Positions 1 through 6,489 of a stretch of DNA of 22,702 nucleotides are shown one piece after another; position 1 is the first letter of the stretch; every line of letters starts with the position of its first letter. Location of the stretch: IMG/VR virus record IMGVR_UViG_3300032282_001255, positions 1-22,702 of that record, one strand, 5' to 3'. The notes under the pieces were generated by a model. That model had not been told where the DNA came from, searched no databases, and saw only the letters and a list, made by a program, of their open reading frames with translations. Source of the stretch: a virus. A program made the translations under genes and the position numbers.

Positions 1-189
1 ATCATACGAACCTAAAGATCCATGAATGAAATATACACCAGGATTTTTTTCTGCATTTAGATGTTTGTAGATACGGCTCATCCTATTTACGATATCTTGC
101 AATCGCGTTACTTCTGCATTGAGGCGAGCGTTTTCCTTAGCAACAGCTTCAGCAAACTGTTCGAGTGGCATTTCAAGATTATCAGTCAT
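1..189 (-). CDS. Partial phage protein with coiled-coil start
   Basis: The first 63 residues of a protein whose 3' part runs off the left edge. It starts at ATG 189, one base after the TGA of the metallophosphoesterase gene, so it is the next gene of the same transcript. The N-terminal 45 residues are rich in Glu, Ala, Leu and Asn (EQFAEAVAKENARLNAEV) and look like a helical, probably coiled-coil segment. It ends in a less charged stretch (GVYFIHGSLGSYD). No family is recognised and the function is unknown. Confidence 0.7.
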   Translation of the reverse strand, partial: MTDNLEMPLEQFAEAVAKENARLNAEVTRLQDIVNRMSRIYKHLNAEKNPGVYFIHGSLGSYD

Positions 190-190
190 T

Positions 191-871
191 TCAAATCTCC
201 ACAATCTTCGGAGCATAACGCCAGTAATCGTCACGCTCATTCTTGTAGCCGCGTGGATGACATATAACGCGAGTATCACCAATCATGTAGTCAAAGTCGT
301 CGTGAGTATGCCCGTGAATCCAAAGCTTCGGTGGCTTTTTCATATTGAGGATCTGCTTCTCAAGATCGTTGGCAAAACACACATTGTGCGGATCGTTCAT
401 GTAGCGTTCATGCACAGACCGCATCGTAGGCGCATGGTGCGACACAATGATATCTGCATCCATACCAAACAGGAAATGCTTGTGCATTTCGTGGCACTCA
501 ATCATAGACTCGTGTGTCAGGTCTGAGATATAGTAGGAATCAATCAAACCTTTCTTGTATGTGTACCAAGCAAGATTGTCTTGAACATCAGTCCAGAGAG
601 TAGCACCAGCAATGCGAACGCCATTAACCTCGCGCAGGATCGTGTGATACTTGGCGTCAGAGAAAGTCGTGTGGAAGTAATCGTGATTGCCGTTGATAGA
701 CAACATGTGATCGTAGTGTTTCTGTGTGAACCGATTACGAGAATCTGCGTCCTCGCAGATATCGCCGGCACAGATATAGAACACGTCTTTCTCAGGCTCA
801 AAGTCCCAAGGCGTTTCTTCCGTCTTCACAGTCTTGTACATGTGAAGGTCTGACATAATACCAATTTTCAT
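191..871 (-). CDS. Calcineurin-like metallophosphoesterase
   Basis: A 226-residue member of the calcineurin-like phosphoesterase superfamily, two-metal enzymes that hydrolyse phosphomonoesters or diesters. All core motifs are visible: DLH at 8-10, GD at 36-37, GNHD at 61-64, SHHAP at 144-148 and HGHTH at 186-190. No signal peptide, so it should act in the cytoplasm. The substrate cannot be read from the sequence; phage homologues are often annotated simply as phosphoesterases. ATG 871 is preferred over ATG 877. It forms an ATGA overlap with the upstream stop and has GGA 8 bases before it, whereas ATG 877 has GGA only 2 bases away. A promoter at 911-939, inside the preceding gene, should transcribe it independently. 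Confidence 0.9.
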   Translation of the reverse strand: MKIGIMSDLHMYKTVKTEETPWDFEPEKDVFYICAGDICEDADSRNRFTQKHYDHMLSINGNHDYFHTTFSDAKYHTILREVNGVRIAGATLWTDVQDNLAWYTYKKGLIDSYYISDLTHESMIECHEMHKHFLFGMDADIIVSHHAPTMRSVHERYMNDPHNVCFANDLEKQILNMKKPPKLWIHGHTHDDFDYMIGDTRVICHPRGYKNERDDYWRYAPKIVEI

Positions 872-1107
872 AGCCATATTCCGTAGTGTTGAGCAAGACC
901 CATTAGATATATTATACTCACTATCATCTGAATTGTCAAGAGCGAATATTTACGCCAAATCAAACCAACGACGAACCACCCGAAGTTTCCCGCGAGTGAT
1001 AGCCAAACATTCAGTGGATAAATATTCCAAGCAGTAAGGGCTACACCAACAATGAGAATTGCGGTGGAGCCCCATTCGACGATGAACTCGACTCTCTTGC
1101 TTACCAA
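868..1107 (-). CDS. Small membrane protein, about three helices
   Basis: A 79-residue hydrophobic protein. Three probable membrane segments lie at about 14-30, 33-50 and 57-73, with Trp and Tyr at the boundaries and a basic pair (WRKY) in the last loop. The start is TTG 1107: an in-frame stop lies two codons upstream and AGGAG sits 10 bases before the TTG. It overlaps the stop of the previous gene (TTGGTAA) and its own stop overlaps the metallophosphoesterase start. The gene's 3' third contains a consensus promoter. The function is unknown; phage inner-membrane peptides of this size often act in host takeover or superinfection exclusion, but nothing here proves that. Confidence 0.75.
   Translation of the reverse strand: MVSKRVEFIVEWGSTAILIVGVALTAWNIYPLNVWLSLAGNFGWFVVGLIWRKYSLLTIQMIVSIIYLMGLAQHYGIWL
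911..939 (-). promoter_or_regulatory. Consensus sigma70-type promoter P1
   Basis: TTGACA at 939-934, 17-bp spacer, TATAAT at 916-911: a perfect match in both boxes. It lies inside the coding sequence of the small membrane protein, and the -10 box ends 39 bases before the start codon of the metallophosphoesterase, which it should drive. Confidence 0.85.
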
Positions 1108-1259
1108 TGTCTAATAACTCCTGCAATGATAAAGCAGTTCGTCACTATGTACGACACAACGATAAGAGTGCGGATAAGAGCTACCTTATCCGACTCCCAA
1201 TCAGTAATGCCTTCTTTTCTGCCGAGAGCTTTGGCCCATAGACGCCAAAATCTAGTCAA
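1101..1259 (-). CDS. One-helix membrane peptide, 52 aa
   Basis: A short protein with a charged, Trp-rich amphipathic N-terminus (FWRLWAKALGRKEG), an acidic middle, and one membrane helix at about 30-48, ending IIAGVIRHW. The pattern matches a family of small phage proteins I have met in T4-like phages of aquatic bacteria, with no known function. The start is TTG 1259: an in-frame TAG lies shortly upstream, GGA is 9 bases before, and the start overlaps the stop of the preceding gene by 8 bases. It overlaps the next gene by 7 bases (TTGGTAA). The reading frame fills the space between its neighbours exactly. Confidence 0.75.
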   Translation of the reverse strand: MTRFWRLWAKALGRKEGITDWESDKVALIRTLIVVSYIVTNCFIIAGVIRHW

Positions 1260-1356
1260 GACGCTCGTTCCAGTATTCTACGATATCAGCCCAAAGATCT
1301 GGGAAATAACCATTGGCGAGCATGTCGTTATATACCATCTGTTCGAACTCAGTCAT
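1252..1356 (-). CDS. Acidic 34-aa phage peptide
   Basis: A 34-residue acidic, aromatic-rich peptide (MTEFEQMVYND at the start, WADIVEYWNERLD at the end). ATG 1356 has AAGGAG 9 bases upstream and overlaps the stop of the previous gene by 8 bases; its own stop overlaps the next start by 8. It is supported by ribosome site and packing rather than homology. No function can be assigned. Confidence 0.65.
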   Translation of the reverse strand: MTEFEQMVYNDMLANGYFPDLWADIVEYWNERLD

Positions 1357-1606
1357 TGTTAAAGAACTCCTTCTGCTCATCGGGGGTCATATGATACTGA
1401 AGCACACGCTTCATTGCCTTGCGTGTGCGACGGAAATCCTGAAGATCTTGCTTCTGCCACAACTCCAGCCTTCCTGTCGACTTAACCTTATGCTTCAGAT
1501 CGCGAATCTGATCAGTGAGATCGTTGAAGGTAATCTTAAGGCTTTCTAGAACAATCTTGTCTGCTAGCTCATAGGTGATATCAATATGCATCTTGATCCC
1601 AGTCAT
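1349..1606 (-). CDS. Small basic helical phage protein
   Basis: An 85-residue protein, predicted mostly helical, with a charged central region (DLTDQIRDLKHKVK) followed by a basic stretch (RRTRKAMKR). It starts at ATG 1606, directly after the TGA of the upstream gene, with AAGGA 7 bases before it. A second ATG at 1591 (MHIDITYELADKIV) is possible but less well placed. Similar short proteins occur in T4-like phages; the role is unknown. Confidence 0.75.
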   Translation of the reverse strand: MTGIKMHIDITYELADKIVLESLKITFNDLTDQIRDLKHKVKSTGRLELWQKQDLQDFRRTRKAMKRVLQYHMTPDEQKEFFNND

Positions 1607-2077
1607 TCACTTATCCTTCATATGGGTATAACAGGTATGACGGTATCCGCCGTCTTCGGTAGGCCAACCGCAGCTGGTTACTTCGTAGCATCCTGGCTCG
1701 TCACAACAATTCAGGACTTCTTTTAGTTCCTTGAAATGATATTCACGCATATCTTCGCGACCCTTTTCAAATGCTCCCTTGAGCATATGCCTAGCATTTG
1801 GCAAAGCCTCAGCATCAAACTCGTTGCTGATGAATAGTCCATCACTACACAGCGGCGCATAAGCATCAGGTCCAAAGCCAAGACGCTCGTAAATTAGATA
1901 GCGATACGAGCCACCTTCTTTGCCGTGATCTGCGATGTGCTTCATCACCCAACGAGTAACTGCGAGCTTCATATCATAATCGCAGGTTTCTGCGAGTTTG
2001 TCAAGATCGTTTTCACGCTCAGCCATTAGATCACCTATCTTTTTGAAGTCTTCCCACATATCATCTTTATCGTTCAT
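1607..2077 (-). CDS. Hypothetical protein with C-terminal zinc-site
   Basis: A 156-residue protein. Residues 1-50 are helical and charged; the middle (55-115) is unassigned. The last 33 residues carry a metal-binding pattern: C125-x4-C130-x5-C136, then C149-x2-H152, with TPT-like spacing (CGWPTEDGG) between. This treble-clef-like tail is common in small phage proteins and suggests binding of a structural zinc ion. The start ATG 2077 overlaps the upstream TGA as ATGA. The molecular role is unknown; nucleic-acid or protein binding is only a guess from the zinc motif. Confidence 0.8.
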   Translation of the reverse strand: MNDKDDMWEDFKKIGDLMAERENDLDKLAETCDYDMKLAVTRWVMKHIADHGKEGGSYRYLIYERLGFGPDAYAPLCSDGLFISNEFDAEALPNARHMLKGAFEKGREDMREYHFKELKEVLNCCDEPGCYEVTSCGWPTEDGGYRHTCYTHMKDK

Positions 2078-2283
2078 GATATCATATCCACTATTCGATT
2101 GGTCTGTTCATCGACTATACGAACGCGAGCGGCTCTGTTTGGTCGCGAGAACCTTGATTTAGCAGCATACCCACGAGGCACATATGTCTGAGGATCATTC
2201 TGAACAGAACCTTCACATGTTGCCCAATTTACAACAACAGAACCAGCAAGATCCACCAACATATATTCAATGCGGACTGTCAT
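2074..2283 (-). CDS. Hypothetical phage protein, 69 aa
   Basis: A small protein with an N-terminal beta-type segment (MTVRIEYMLVDLAGSVVVNW) and an Arg-rich middle (AAKSRFSRPNRAARVRIV). ATG 2283 has AGGAG 9 bases upstream; there is one base between the previous stop and this start. It ends in an ATGA overlap with the zinc-site protein gene. No recognised family. Confidence 0.7.
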   Translation of the reverse strand: MTVRIEYMLVDLAGSVVVNWATCEGSVQNDPQTYVPRGYAAKSRFSRPNRAARVRIVDEQTNRIVDMIS

Positions 2284-2284
2284 A

Positions 2285-2569
2285 TCAAAACTCCTTCCAT
2301 ATGTAGCTTGAGTTCTTAGTCTTGAACTTTACGGTCCAGAAACCTTCATCATTGACAGACTCTTCAGTGATCTCGGTAATCGGTGTGGTCTGCCAGTAAT
2401 CTGACGCGGAGTATGTACGACCATACGGCGAGCCGACGCGAACACCGTAACCAACCATAGGGTAGTCGGCATTCTTTACAGCCGTGCCGCTCTCAGCGTC
2501 AAGGATTTCACACATAGGCCCGGAGTCACCAGCACCATCTTTGTCACGCACCAACGAATATCTAGGCAT
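2285..2569 (-). CDS. Hypothetical phage protein, 94 aa
   Basis: A 94-residue soluble protein beginning MPRYSLVRDKDGAG, with a Gly/Tyr/Ser-rich centre and a C-terminus ending in WKEF. The reading frame stays open upstream, but the start is placed at ATG 2569: it sits in a TGATG stop-start overlap with the preceding gene and has GGA in range. No family is recognised. Confidence 0.7.
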   Translation of the reverse strand: MPRYSLVRDKDGAGDSGPMCEILDAESGTAVKNADYPMVGYGVRVGSPYGRTYSASDYWQTTPITEITEESVNDEGFWTVKFKTKNSSYIWKEF

Positions 2570-2883
2570 CAGTCTAATCCAAAATGATCTTTGATTGCTA
2601 CCGACACAGGAAATGTCCTGCACTTATATTGCGATTCTTCGCCAAGTCTGATACACTCCTCAGCGACCAACTTGATAAGCTTCATAACATCATCGGAAAT
2701 ATCCACACCTTCGCGCCAGCGAGAAAGTATCTCATCTCCATTAACGCGAAAGCCAGCTTGAGTAATGATCTCGTGTAAACGCTCTTCGGTAATCAACGGT
2801 TCTCTCCTTGGACCCCACGGTGAAAAATCTTCATATTCATCTAGTGGGCCATCATCAAATGGATTATATCCTCCGAATGGCAT
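2569..2883 (-). CDS. Phage protein of the IKDHFG family, paralogue 1
   Basis: A 104-residue acidic protein. The N-terminal 25 residues are Pro/Gly/Asp-rich and probably disordered. The rest has an N-terminal helix (ITEERLHEIITQAGF), a central helix around LIKLVAEECIRLGEE and a C-terminal IKDHFGLD. These elements recur in the adjacent downstream-coordinate gene (2883-3116), so the two look like diverged duplicates of a small family that is common in phages. The function is unknown. It starts in a TAATG overlap with its paralogue and has GGAG 7 bases before ATG 2883. Confidence 0.75.
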   Translation of the reverse strand: MPFGGYNPFDDGPLDEYEDFSPWGPRREPLITEERLHEIITQAGFRVNGDEILSRWREGVDISDDVMKLIKLVAEECIRLGEESQYKCRTFPVSVAIKDHFGLD

Positions 2884-3116
2884 TAGTCAACTCCAAAGTG
2901 ATCTTTAATCTGTTTAGCAATCCAAGGAGCCTGTGGTGCCATTTCTAATCCTGTATCATATTCTATCATACAAATTCCAACACACTCTTGGATGATAAGC
3001 TCGGCAAAAGCTTCAACTTCATCATTGATTGCATCAAAGGAATCAGCGTAGAAATTTCCATCTTCGGTTAAGAAACCAGCTTCTTCAGCGAGTTTTAGGA
3101 TTCTCTCATTCATCAT
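2883..3116 (-). CDS. Phage protein of the IKDHFG family, paralogue 2
   Basis: A 77-residue protein built as an N-terminal helix (NERILKLAEEAGF), a short loop, a helix ending FAELIIQECVGIC and a C-terminal IKDHFGVD. This is the typical, compact form of the small phage family to which the neighbouring 104-residue protein also belongs. The start is ATG 3116 or ATG 3113; the purine-rich AGGAAGGA upstream suits either. It overlaps the end of the membrane peptide gene at 3106-3225 in another frame. The role is unknown. Confidence 0.75.
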   Translation of the reverse strand: MMNERILKLAEEAGFLTEDGNFYADSFDAINDEVEAFAELIIQECVGICMIEYDTGLEMAPQAPWIAKQIKDHFGVD

Positions 3117-3225
3117 CTTTTTCCTTCCTAAACATGCTGAGGATCAGTAGCCACATCCAGATGATGGCTGCAACTGCCATGGAACATAGTAGCACGCCAA
3201 CGAGGATACCGAGAATAGCCATCAT
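3106..3225 (-). CDS. One-helix membrane peptide, 39 aa
   Basis: A 39-residue hydrophobic peptide with one long membrane helix at about 3-32 and a short charged tail (FRKEKDDE). It begins with tandem ATGs at 3225/3222; ATG 3225 forms an ATGA overlap with the stop of the SWIM-protein gene, and GGGA lies 6-7 bases before it. Its last codons overlap the start of the next gene by 11 bases. Found from spacing and hydrophobicity; the function is unknown. Confidence 0.65.
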   Translation of the reverse strand: MMAILGILVGVLLCSMAVAAIIWMWLLILSMFRKEKDDE

Positions 3226-3599
3226 TTGCATTCCCTTACATGCTTGCAGTCTTTACGAAAGCCGAAGCCAACGCAGGTGCAGCTCCAATGCGAACCATCA
3301 CAAGTCACAGTGTACGACGATCCGGGCTTTGAACCCTTGACGATGAAAGTCTTTGATGTTGGCGTGACAGTAGCACCCTCGAACTCAGCACGATAGAATG
3401 TGGTCCTAGCCTTCTCTATCACGCGCACGGGAAACTTGGCATCACCCGTAGACAGGCAGAAAACATCAGGACCAAAGCCTTTGAGATTGGGCACGATGGT
3501 GCCAGTGTACTCGTTCCATTCGCGAATAACGCCATTAGCATACGCTTTGACATTACGAGCATCGCGAACCATAACAGTTACCACTTCACCGACTTTCAT
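3222..3599 (-). CDS. Small SWIM zinc-finger protein
   Basis: A 125-residue protein. The first 60 residues look like a small beta barrel (alternating hydrophobic strands, VGEVVTVMVRDA and GTIVPNLKGFGPDVF). The C-terminus has C107-T-C109-x8-C118-K-H120, which fits the SWIM zinc-finger pattern CxCxnCxH. SWIM fingers usually mediate DNA or protein binding and normally sit in larger proteins, so such a short stand-alone form is unusual. ATG 3599 is chosen over an upstream TTG at 3605 because AGGGG lies 7 bases before the ATG. It is the first gene after promoter P2. Confidence 0.75.
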   Translation of the reverse strand: MKVGEVVTVMVRDARNVKAYANGVIREWNEYTGTIVPNLKGFGPDVFCLSTGDAKFPVRVIEKARTTFYRAEFEGATVTPTSKTFIVKGSKPGSSYTVTCDGSHWSCTCVGFGFRKDCKHVRECK

Positions 3600-3622
3600 G
3601 CCCAATCCCCTATCTATGACTT

Positions 3623-3651
3623 ATTATAGCTCATACAGTCGTAGGTGTCAA
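3623..3651 (-). promoter_or_regulatory. Consensus sigma70-type promoter P2
   Basis: TTGACA at 3651-3646, 17-bp spacer, TATAAT at 3628-3623. Both hexamers are perfect. The -35 box includes the TGA stop (3650-3648) of the DUF5664 gene. The -10 box ends 23 bases before the SWIM-protein start, giving a leader of roughly 17 bases that holds only the ribosome site. Confidence 0.88.
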
Positions 3652-4094
3652 GACGCGATATTGCTGTGGTCGTCTGTTGCGACCTTCGCTTCGGTCCAGG
3701 TGTAGGTCTGAACGGGAACAGCTTCAGCAACAGCATTAGCCACAGCCTTTTCTGCCAACTCCTGAAACGCTTCAGAGTAGATAGTATCATGCTCATACAG
3801 GAACATGAGGCAACACATTGCGTGGGCTAGATGACCACGCCCAGTTTCACGGTCGTTTGCTTCACCCATCTTCCAGGACCAAAGATGGCGCTGAAGAGCG
3901 TCGAAGTACCTACGCTTCGCGTCGGGCACATGAATCCAGTTATCGCGCTCGTACTTTTGCGCGCCAAGAGTAAGCACGTCTACTGTAGCCATAAGAGCAT
4001 AAGCGGGAAGCAAACCATACTCCAGCTTATCACCATCGAACTTGCGCCCACCAGTCGTAGCATTCTGGGAAGCCTTTACTGCGTCATCAATCAT
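3648..4094 (-). CDS. DUF5664-type dATP/dGTP diphosphohydrolase
   Basis: A 148-residue protein. Residues about 16-105 match the DUF5664 (dGTP_diPhyd N-terminal) family: GRKFDGDKLEYGLLP, the GAQKYERDNW segment, then RHLWSWKMGEANDRETG and HLAHAMCCLMFL. These carry the conserved acidic and His residues expected of all-alpha NTP pyrophosphohydrolases. Family members in phages hydrolyse purine dNTPs to dNMP and pyrophosphate, for instance to adjust the pool in phages with modified genomes. The C-terminal 40 residues are Ala/Val/Glu-rich and unassigned. The start ATG 4094 has GGAG upstream and an ATGA overlap. Exact substrate specificity is not visible. Confidence 0.8.
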   Translation of the reverse strand: MIDDAVKASQNATTGGRKFDGDKLEYGLLPAYALMATVDVLTLGAQKYERDNWIHVPDAKRRYFDALQRHLWSWKMGEANDRETGRGHLAHAMCCLMFLYEHDTIYSEAFQELAEKAVANAVAEAVPVQTYTWTEAKVATDDHSNIAS

Positions 4095-4327
4095 TTCACT
4101 TTCTCCTCATTTGAAATCACAACAAACTCATCGGCTATGCGATAGAAATGCTCAGCCATTTTACGCGAACCATACGACTCTTTCCAGGCGTATGTTACAG
4201 TATCAAAGGTCGTCTGAAGAACCAGCTTGGTGGCTTTACGCTCATCCATTCCTCCTTCTTTCAGACGATCTATTTCTGCGAACAAGAAATCTAGGTATCT
4301 CATTCGCACAAATGCTTCTTCATTCAT
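4091..4327 (-). CDS. Small helical phage protein, 78 aa
   Basis: A 78-residue charged, predicted all-helical protein (FVRMRYLDFLFAEIDRLKEGG, then KMAEHFYRIADEFVV). It lies in the same short operon as the DUF5664 enzyme, with ATGA overlaps at both ends. The ribosome site is weak, so translation is probably coupled to the upstream gene. No family is recognised. Confidence 0.7.
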   Translation of the reverse strand: MNEEAFVRMRYLDFLFAEIDRLKEGGMDERKATKLVLQTTFDTVTYAWKESYGSRKMAEHFYRIADEFVVISNEEKVK

Positions 4328-4572
4328 GCGGGTATGTCCATATCTAGGAACTTCAGTTCCAAGAACTTGCGAAAGTTCTCAGGCGTATCTGTTATATATG
4401 ACTGACGAATGAGCCAGAGAATGCGATCACTATTTGTTTCGCGAACTTTCTCTTCATCTTTATCAAGCACCACGTATCCGCGATACTCCAGTTCATTAAT
4501 AAGATCTTCGCTATCGAAGTCTTCGATTTCAACGTCTACGTCTACGTCAACAGTTACGGTCTTACGCCCCAT
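4324..4572 (-). CDS. Acidic phage protein with DVDVDV N-terminus
   Basis: An 82-residue acidic protein. It opens with a basic start and an alternating Val/Asp strand (TVTVDVDVDVEIEDF), continues with a helix (SEDLINELEYRGYVVL) and ends in a charged helical region (LWLIRQSYI...FRKFLELKFLD). The ELEYRGYVV segment is a pattern I associate with small phage proteins of unknown function. ATG 4572 is chosen: AAGGA sits about 8 bases upstream and it overlaps the previous gene by 11 bases. The frame stays open further upstream, but those codons belong to the neighbour's frame. Confidence 0.7.
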   Translation of the reverse strand: MGRKTVTVDVDVDVEIEDFDSEDLINELEYRGYVVLDKDEEKVRETNSDRILWLIRQSYITDTPENFRKFLELKFLDMDIPA

Positions 4573-5047
4573 CGTTAGATTCCTTCTCTTCGTCTTCCCA
4601 GTCAGCCATAGAATCGCTGATAGAGAAACACTCGTCAATATCAGCGGGGATAGTTTCCTTCACCCATTCCGAATCGCCAGTGATTTCATAGTAGTCATCG
4701 TTACCGTCTTCATACTTGCCGCAGAATCCCATTCCGGACTCGTAGTAATATGCTTCGACAGTAAAGCCAAGTGTTTCGAGGTGCGTATAGAAACCGACAG
4801 GAGGAGCCCACGCAGAATCGAACCATACGTCTAGCGATCCTTCGCTGAGGTTATCCAGCGCATCGCTATTCTCGATATCCCACTTCGTACCCCAATTCTC
4901 AGCGCACCATCCATATTCCCACTCGCCTCCAGGCGGTGACATGAACGTGAACATCGGGTTCTTATCTACGAACGCTTGCGCGAGACGCACGAGTTCGGCT
5001 TGATTCTCATGACCAAAGGTCGCGACATTTGAACACCAATTAGGCAT
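4562..5047 (-). CDS. Api92/YubB-like ferredoxin-fold protein
   Basis: A 161-residue protein starting MPNWCSN, the hallmark of the DUF1281/Api92-YubB family, which adopts a ferredoxin-like fold. Further family features are W-x-WGTKWD (WCAENWGTKWDI) and the SAWAPP segment. These proteins are widespread on phages and plasmids, and their function is not established. The C-terminal 30 residues are strongly acidic. The start overlaps the stop region of the 58-residue gene upstream by 8 bases. Confidence 0.85.
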   Translation of the reverse strand: MPNWCSNVATFGHENQAELVRLAQAFVDKNPMFTFMSPPGGEWEYGWCAENWGTKWDIENSDALDNLSEGSLDVWFDSAWAPPVGFYTHLETLGFTVEAYYYESGMGFCGKYEDGNDDYYEITGDSEWVKETIPADIDECFSISDSMADWEDEEKESNDGA

Positions 5048-5216
5048 TTTCCGACTCCACTTCCTCGACCCAGTTATCAGCGCGGATCCAGCGCTCGTTC
5101 GTGTTTATATAGCGGATGCGCGCCTTAGCTTCCTCGTACGAGTCGAAAACTTCGGTCACATACTCGGTAGGTTCACCGATTTCACGGTGCGTCACATTGA
5201 TACGATATGCGGTCAT
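5040..5216 (-). CDS. Small phage protein, 58 aa
   Basis: A 58-residue protein: N-terminal beta strands (AYRINVTHREIG, EYVTEVFDSY), then a helix (EEAKARIRYINTN) and an acidic tail with two Trp residues. The pattern resembles small phage domains of the form 'strand-strand-helix' but I cannot name a family. It starts in a TAATG overlap with the HNH gene (ATG 5216) and ends 8 bases inside the Api92-like gene. The open frame exactly fills this interval. Confidence 0.7.
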   Translation of the reverse strand: MTAYRINVTHREIGEPTEYVTEVFDSYEEAKARIRYINTNERWIRADNWVEEVESENA

Positions 5217-5677
5217 TATGCAGCCCTCTTATGCGCTTGATACTTTTCAGCATTTTCTTTACAAGTAACCCACTCTAGATTTGATGGGTGGAAATTAGAC
5301 TTATCATGGTCTATGTGATTAACATACATGTTTTGATGAACAAGAGCTTTCACGCTATCATGAGTCTTATCCCAAATTTTTTGTTTGATGCCTTCGGGTT
5401 TAGGCTTTTCTACATACGTTTCACACACAAGTCGATGAACTCGTATAGAAGTAGGCTTATCATTAACCCTGCAATTTACTGCGGGATACATCATCTCAGG
5501 CATACGCCGTGTTCCGACAAGATTACGTGCCATTTCTTTAAGATACCATCCGCGACTCATTTTATCACTGAGCACGCGACCATCTTCGAGCACGAAGTAT
5601 CCTGGGATAATTTCGCCATTGTACACGGCTTGCTTATAACGAACGCCCTGAAATTCGCCAACAAAAGGACCAACCAT
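5216..5677 (-). CDS. HNH homing endonuclease, NUMOD4-like N-terminus
   Basis: A 153-residue endonuclease of the HNH_3 type. Near the N-terminus, GYFVLEDGRVLSDK resembles a NUMOD4 DNA-recognition module. The catalytic part reads IRVHRLVCETYV, then VNHIDHDKSNFHPSNLEWVTCKENAEK, giving the H...N-H...N...N residues of the beta-beta-alpha metal fold. Such free-standing enzymes cut related genomes at specific sites and so spread themselves. It sits between two small genes of the operon with no intron visible. ATG 5677 has AAGGA 8 bases upstream. Confidence 0.88.
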   Translation of the reverse strand: MVGPFVGEFQGVRYKQAVYNGEIIPGYFVLEDGRVLSDKMSRGWYLKEMARNLVGTRRMPEMMYPAVNCRVNDKPTSIRVHRLVCETYVEKPKPEGIKQKIWDKTHDSVKALVHQNMYVNHIDHDKSNFHPSNLEWVTCKENAEKYQAHKRAA

Positions 5678-5688
5678 GATATATATCC

Positions 5689-5955
5689 TTACTTGCGGAA
5701 GAGATAGGAATAAGCCAACGAACCACTCACGCTCGCGCGAACCTTGCGCTCACCGTTCGGTTCATCGTACGCAGTCAGACAGAACCCGCCGGTAGAAAAC
5801 GAGTTGGTCTTGTGCATGTAGGTGTATGCCATAGAAACCATGAAAGACTTGAAATCTTCCCATGAATTATAATCCAGGTTCTCCGAACCCATCGAAGGAT
5901 TCATCACGAACACAGCTTGAGCGGTCTTGTCAAAGTCATACTCGTCGATATTCAT
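5689..5955 (-). CDS. Hypothetical phage protein, 88 aa
   Basis: An 88-residue soluble protein with a helical N-terminal half (DKTAQAVFVMNPSMG, then NSWEDFKSFMVSMAYTYM) and a likely beta hairpin at the end (GGFCLTAYDEP, VRASVSGSLAYSYLF). It is translated by ATGA coupling from the upstream gene, with AGGA 9 bases before ATG 5955. It is the last gene before the HNH insertion. No family is recognised. Confidence 0.7.
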   Translation of the reverse strand: MNIDEYDFDKTAQAVFVMNPSMGSENLDYNSWEDFKSFMVSMAYTYMHKTNSFSTGGFCLTAYDEPNGERKVRASVSGSLAYSYLFRK

Positions 5956-6203
5956 TGAGCAGCTTCCTCTTGTTCCATACGGTTATAGGTTTCGTCGAAA
6001 TAGTTTCGAGCGACCGTACGAGCGTAGTCCTGATTTCCGCCACGAGCGTTGAAATCCATGAAAGTCTCGACAAGCGCCCAAGCGCCGGGACGAACCTCGC
6101 TAAACACTTCGAACGTGGCAGAACCGTTCCAACGCACAGCCATATCCAACCACTCGTCGTGGGCTACGATAAAGCCATCATTGAGCATACGATGAAATTC
6201 CAT
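5952..6203 (-). CDS. Hypothetical phage protein, 83 aa
   Basis: An 83-residue protein (MEFHRMLNDGFIVAHDEW at the start), with a mixed alpha/beta look and an acidic Gln-rich end. ATG 6203 has an excellent AAGGAGG 5 bases upstream. The frame stays open far upstream, but that extension has the low-complexity Ser-rich composition of a shadow of the neighbouring gene and is left out. No function is assigned. Confidence 0.72.
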   Translation of the reverse strand: MEFHRMLNDGFIVAHDEWLDMAVRWNGSATFEVFSEVRPGAWALVETFMDFNARGGNQDYARTVARNYFDETYNRMEQEEAAQ

Positions 6204-6213
6204 AATAACCTCC

Positions 6214-6465
6214 TTAGAGCAGATCGTAGATTTCGCCATCGGCGTGGCGGAACAGAACTTCTTCCATTTCGTCGCTGTCGATGAACGACACGGTAAACTC
6301 ACCAAGGATACAGATACCGAAATCGCCGAACTCGCCGATAAGGTCGCCTTCGTCGGCACCGGCAAAGCCCTGGAGCTCGCCAGCGGAAATCTGACGGAAA
6401 TCGACGGTATCGAGCAAGATTTGGGCATCGTTAACGGTACGTGGCACAGAGATAGAGATTTGCAT
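6214..6465 (-). CDS. Acidic phage protein, 83 aa
   Basis: An acidic 83-residue protein (MQISISVPRTVNDAQ..., later GADEGDLIGEFGDFGI). ATG 6465 is chosen over ATGs at 6483 and 6480: AAGGA lies 6-7 bases before it, and the promoter just upstream would start transcription near 6483, leaving no leader for the earlier codons. It is the first gene of the small unit driven by promoter P3. The family is unknown. Confidence 0.72.
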   Translation of the reverse strand: MQISISVPRTVNDAQILLDTVDFRQISAGELQGFAGADEGDLIGEFGDFGICILGEFTVSFIDSDEMEEVLFRHADGEIYDLL

Positions 6466-6489
6466 TGGACTTCCTTTCATCATTAGGTT

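Noticed and set aside
1976-2004. TTGACA with GATTAT 17 bp downstream inside the zinc-site protein gene.
   Set aside because: Only four of six -10 bases match and no start codon follows at the usual distance; it encodes ordinary residues (LDKL).
5216-5677. A group I intron around the HNH endonuclease gene.
   Set aside because: Both neighbours are complete genes with their own starts and stops and directly abut the HNH gene, so there is no split exon.
6244-6486. A plus-strand frame that reads like a plausible protein (MAEQNFFHFVAVDE at the start).
   Set aside because: It is entirely antisense to the gene at 6214-6465, which has a promoter and ribosome site. No plus-strand signals support it.
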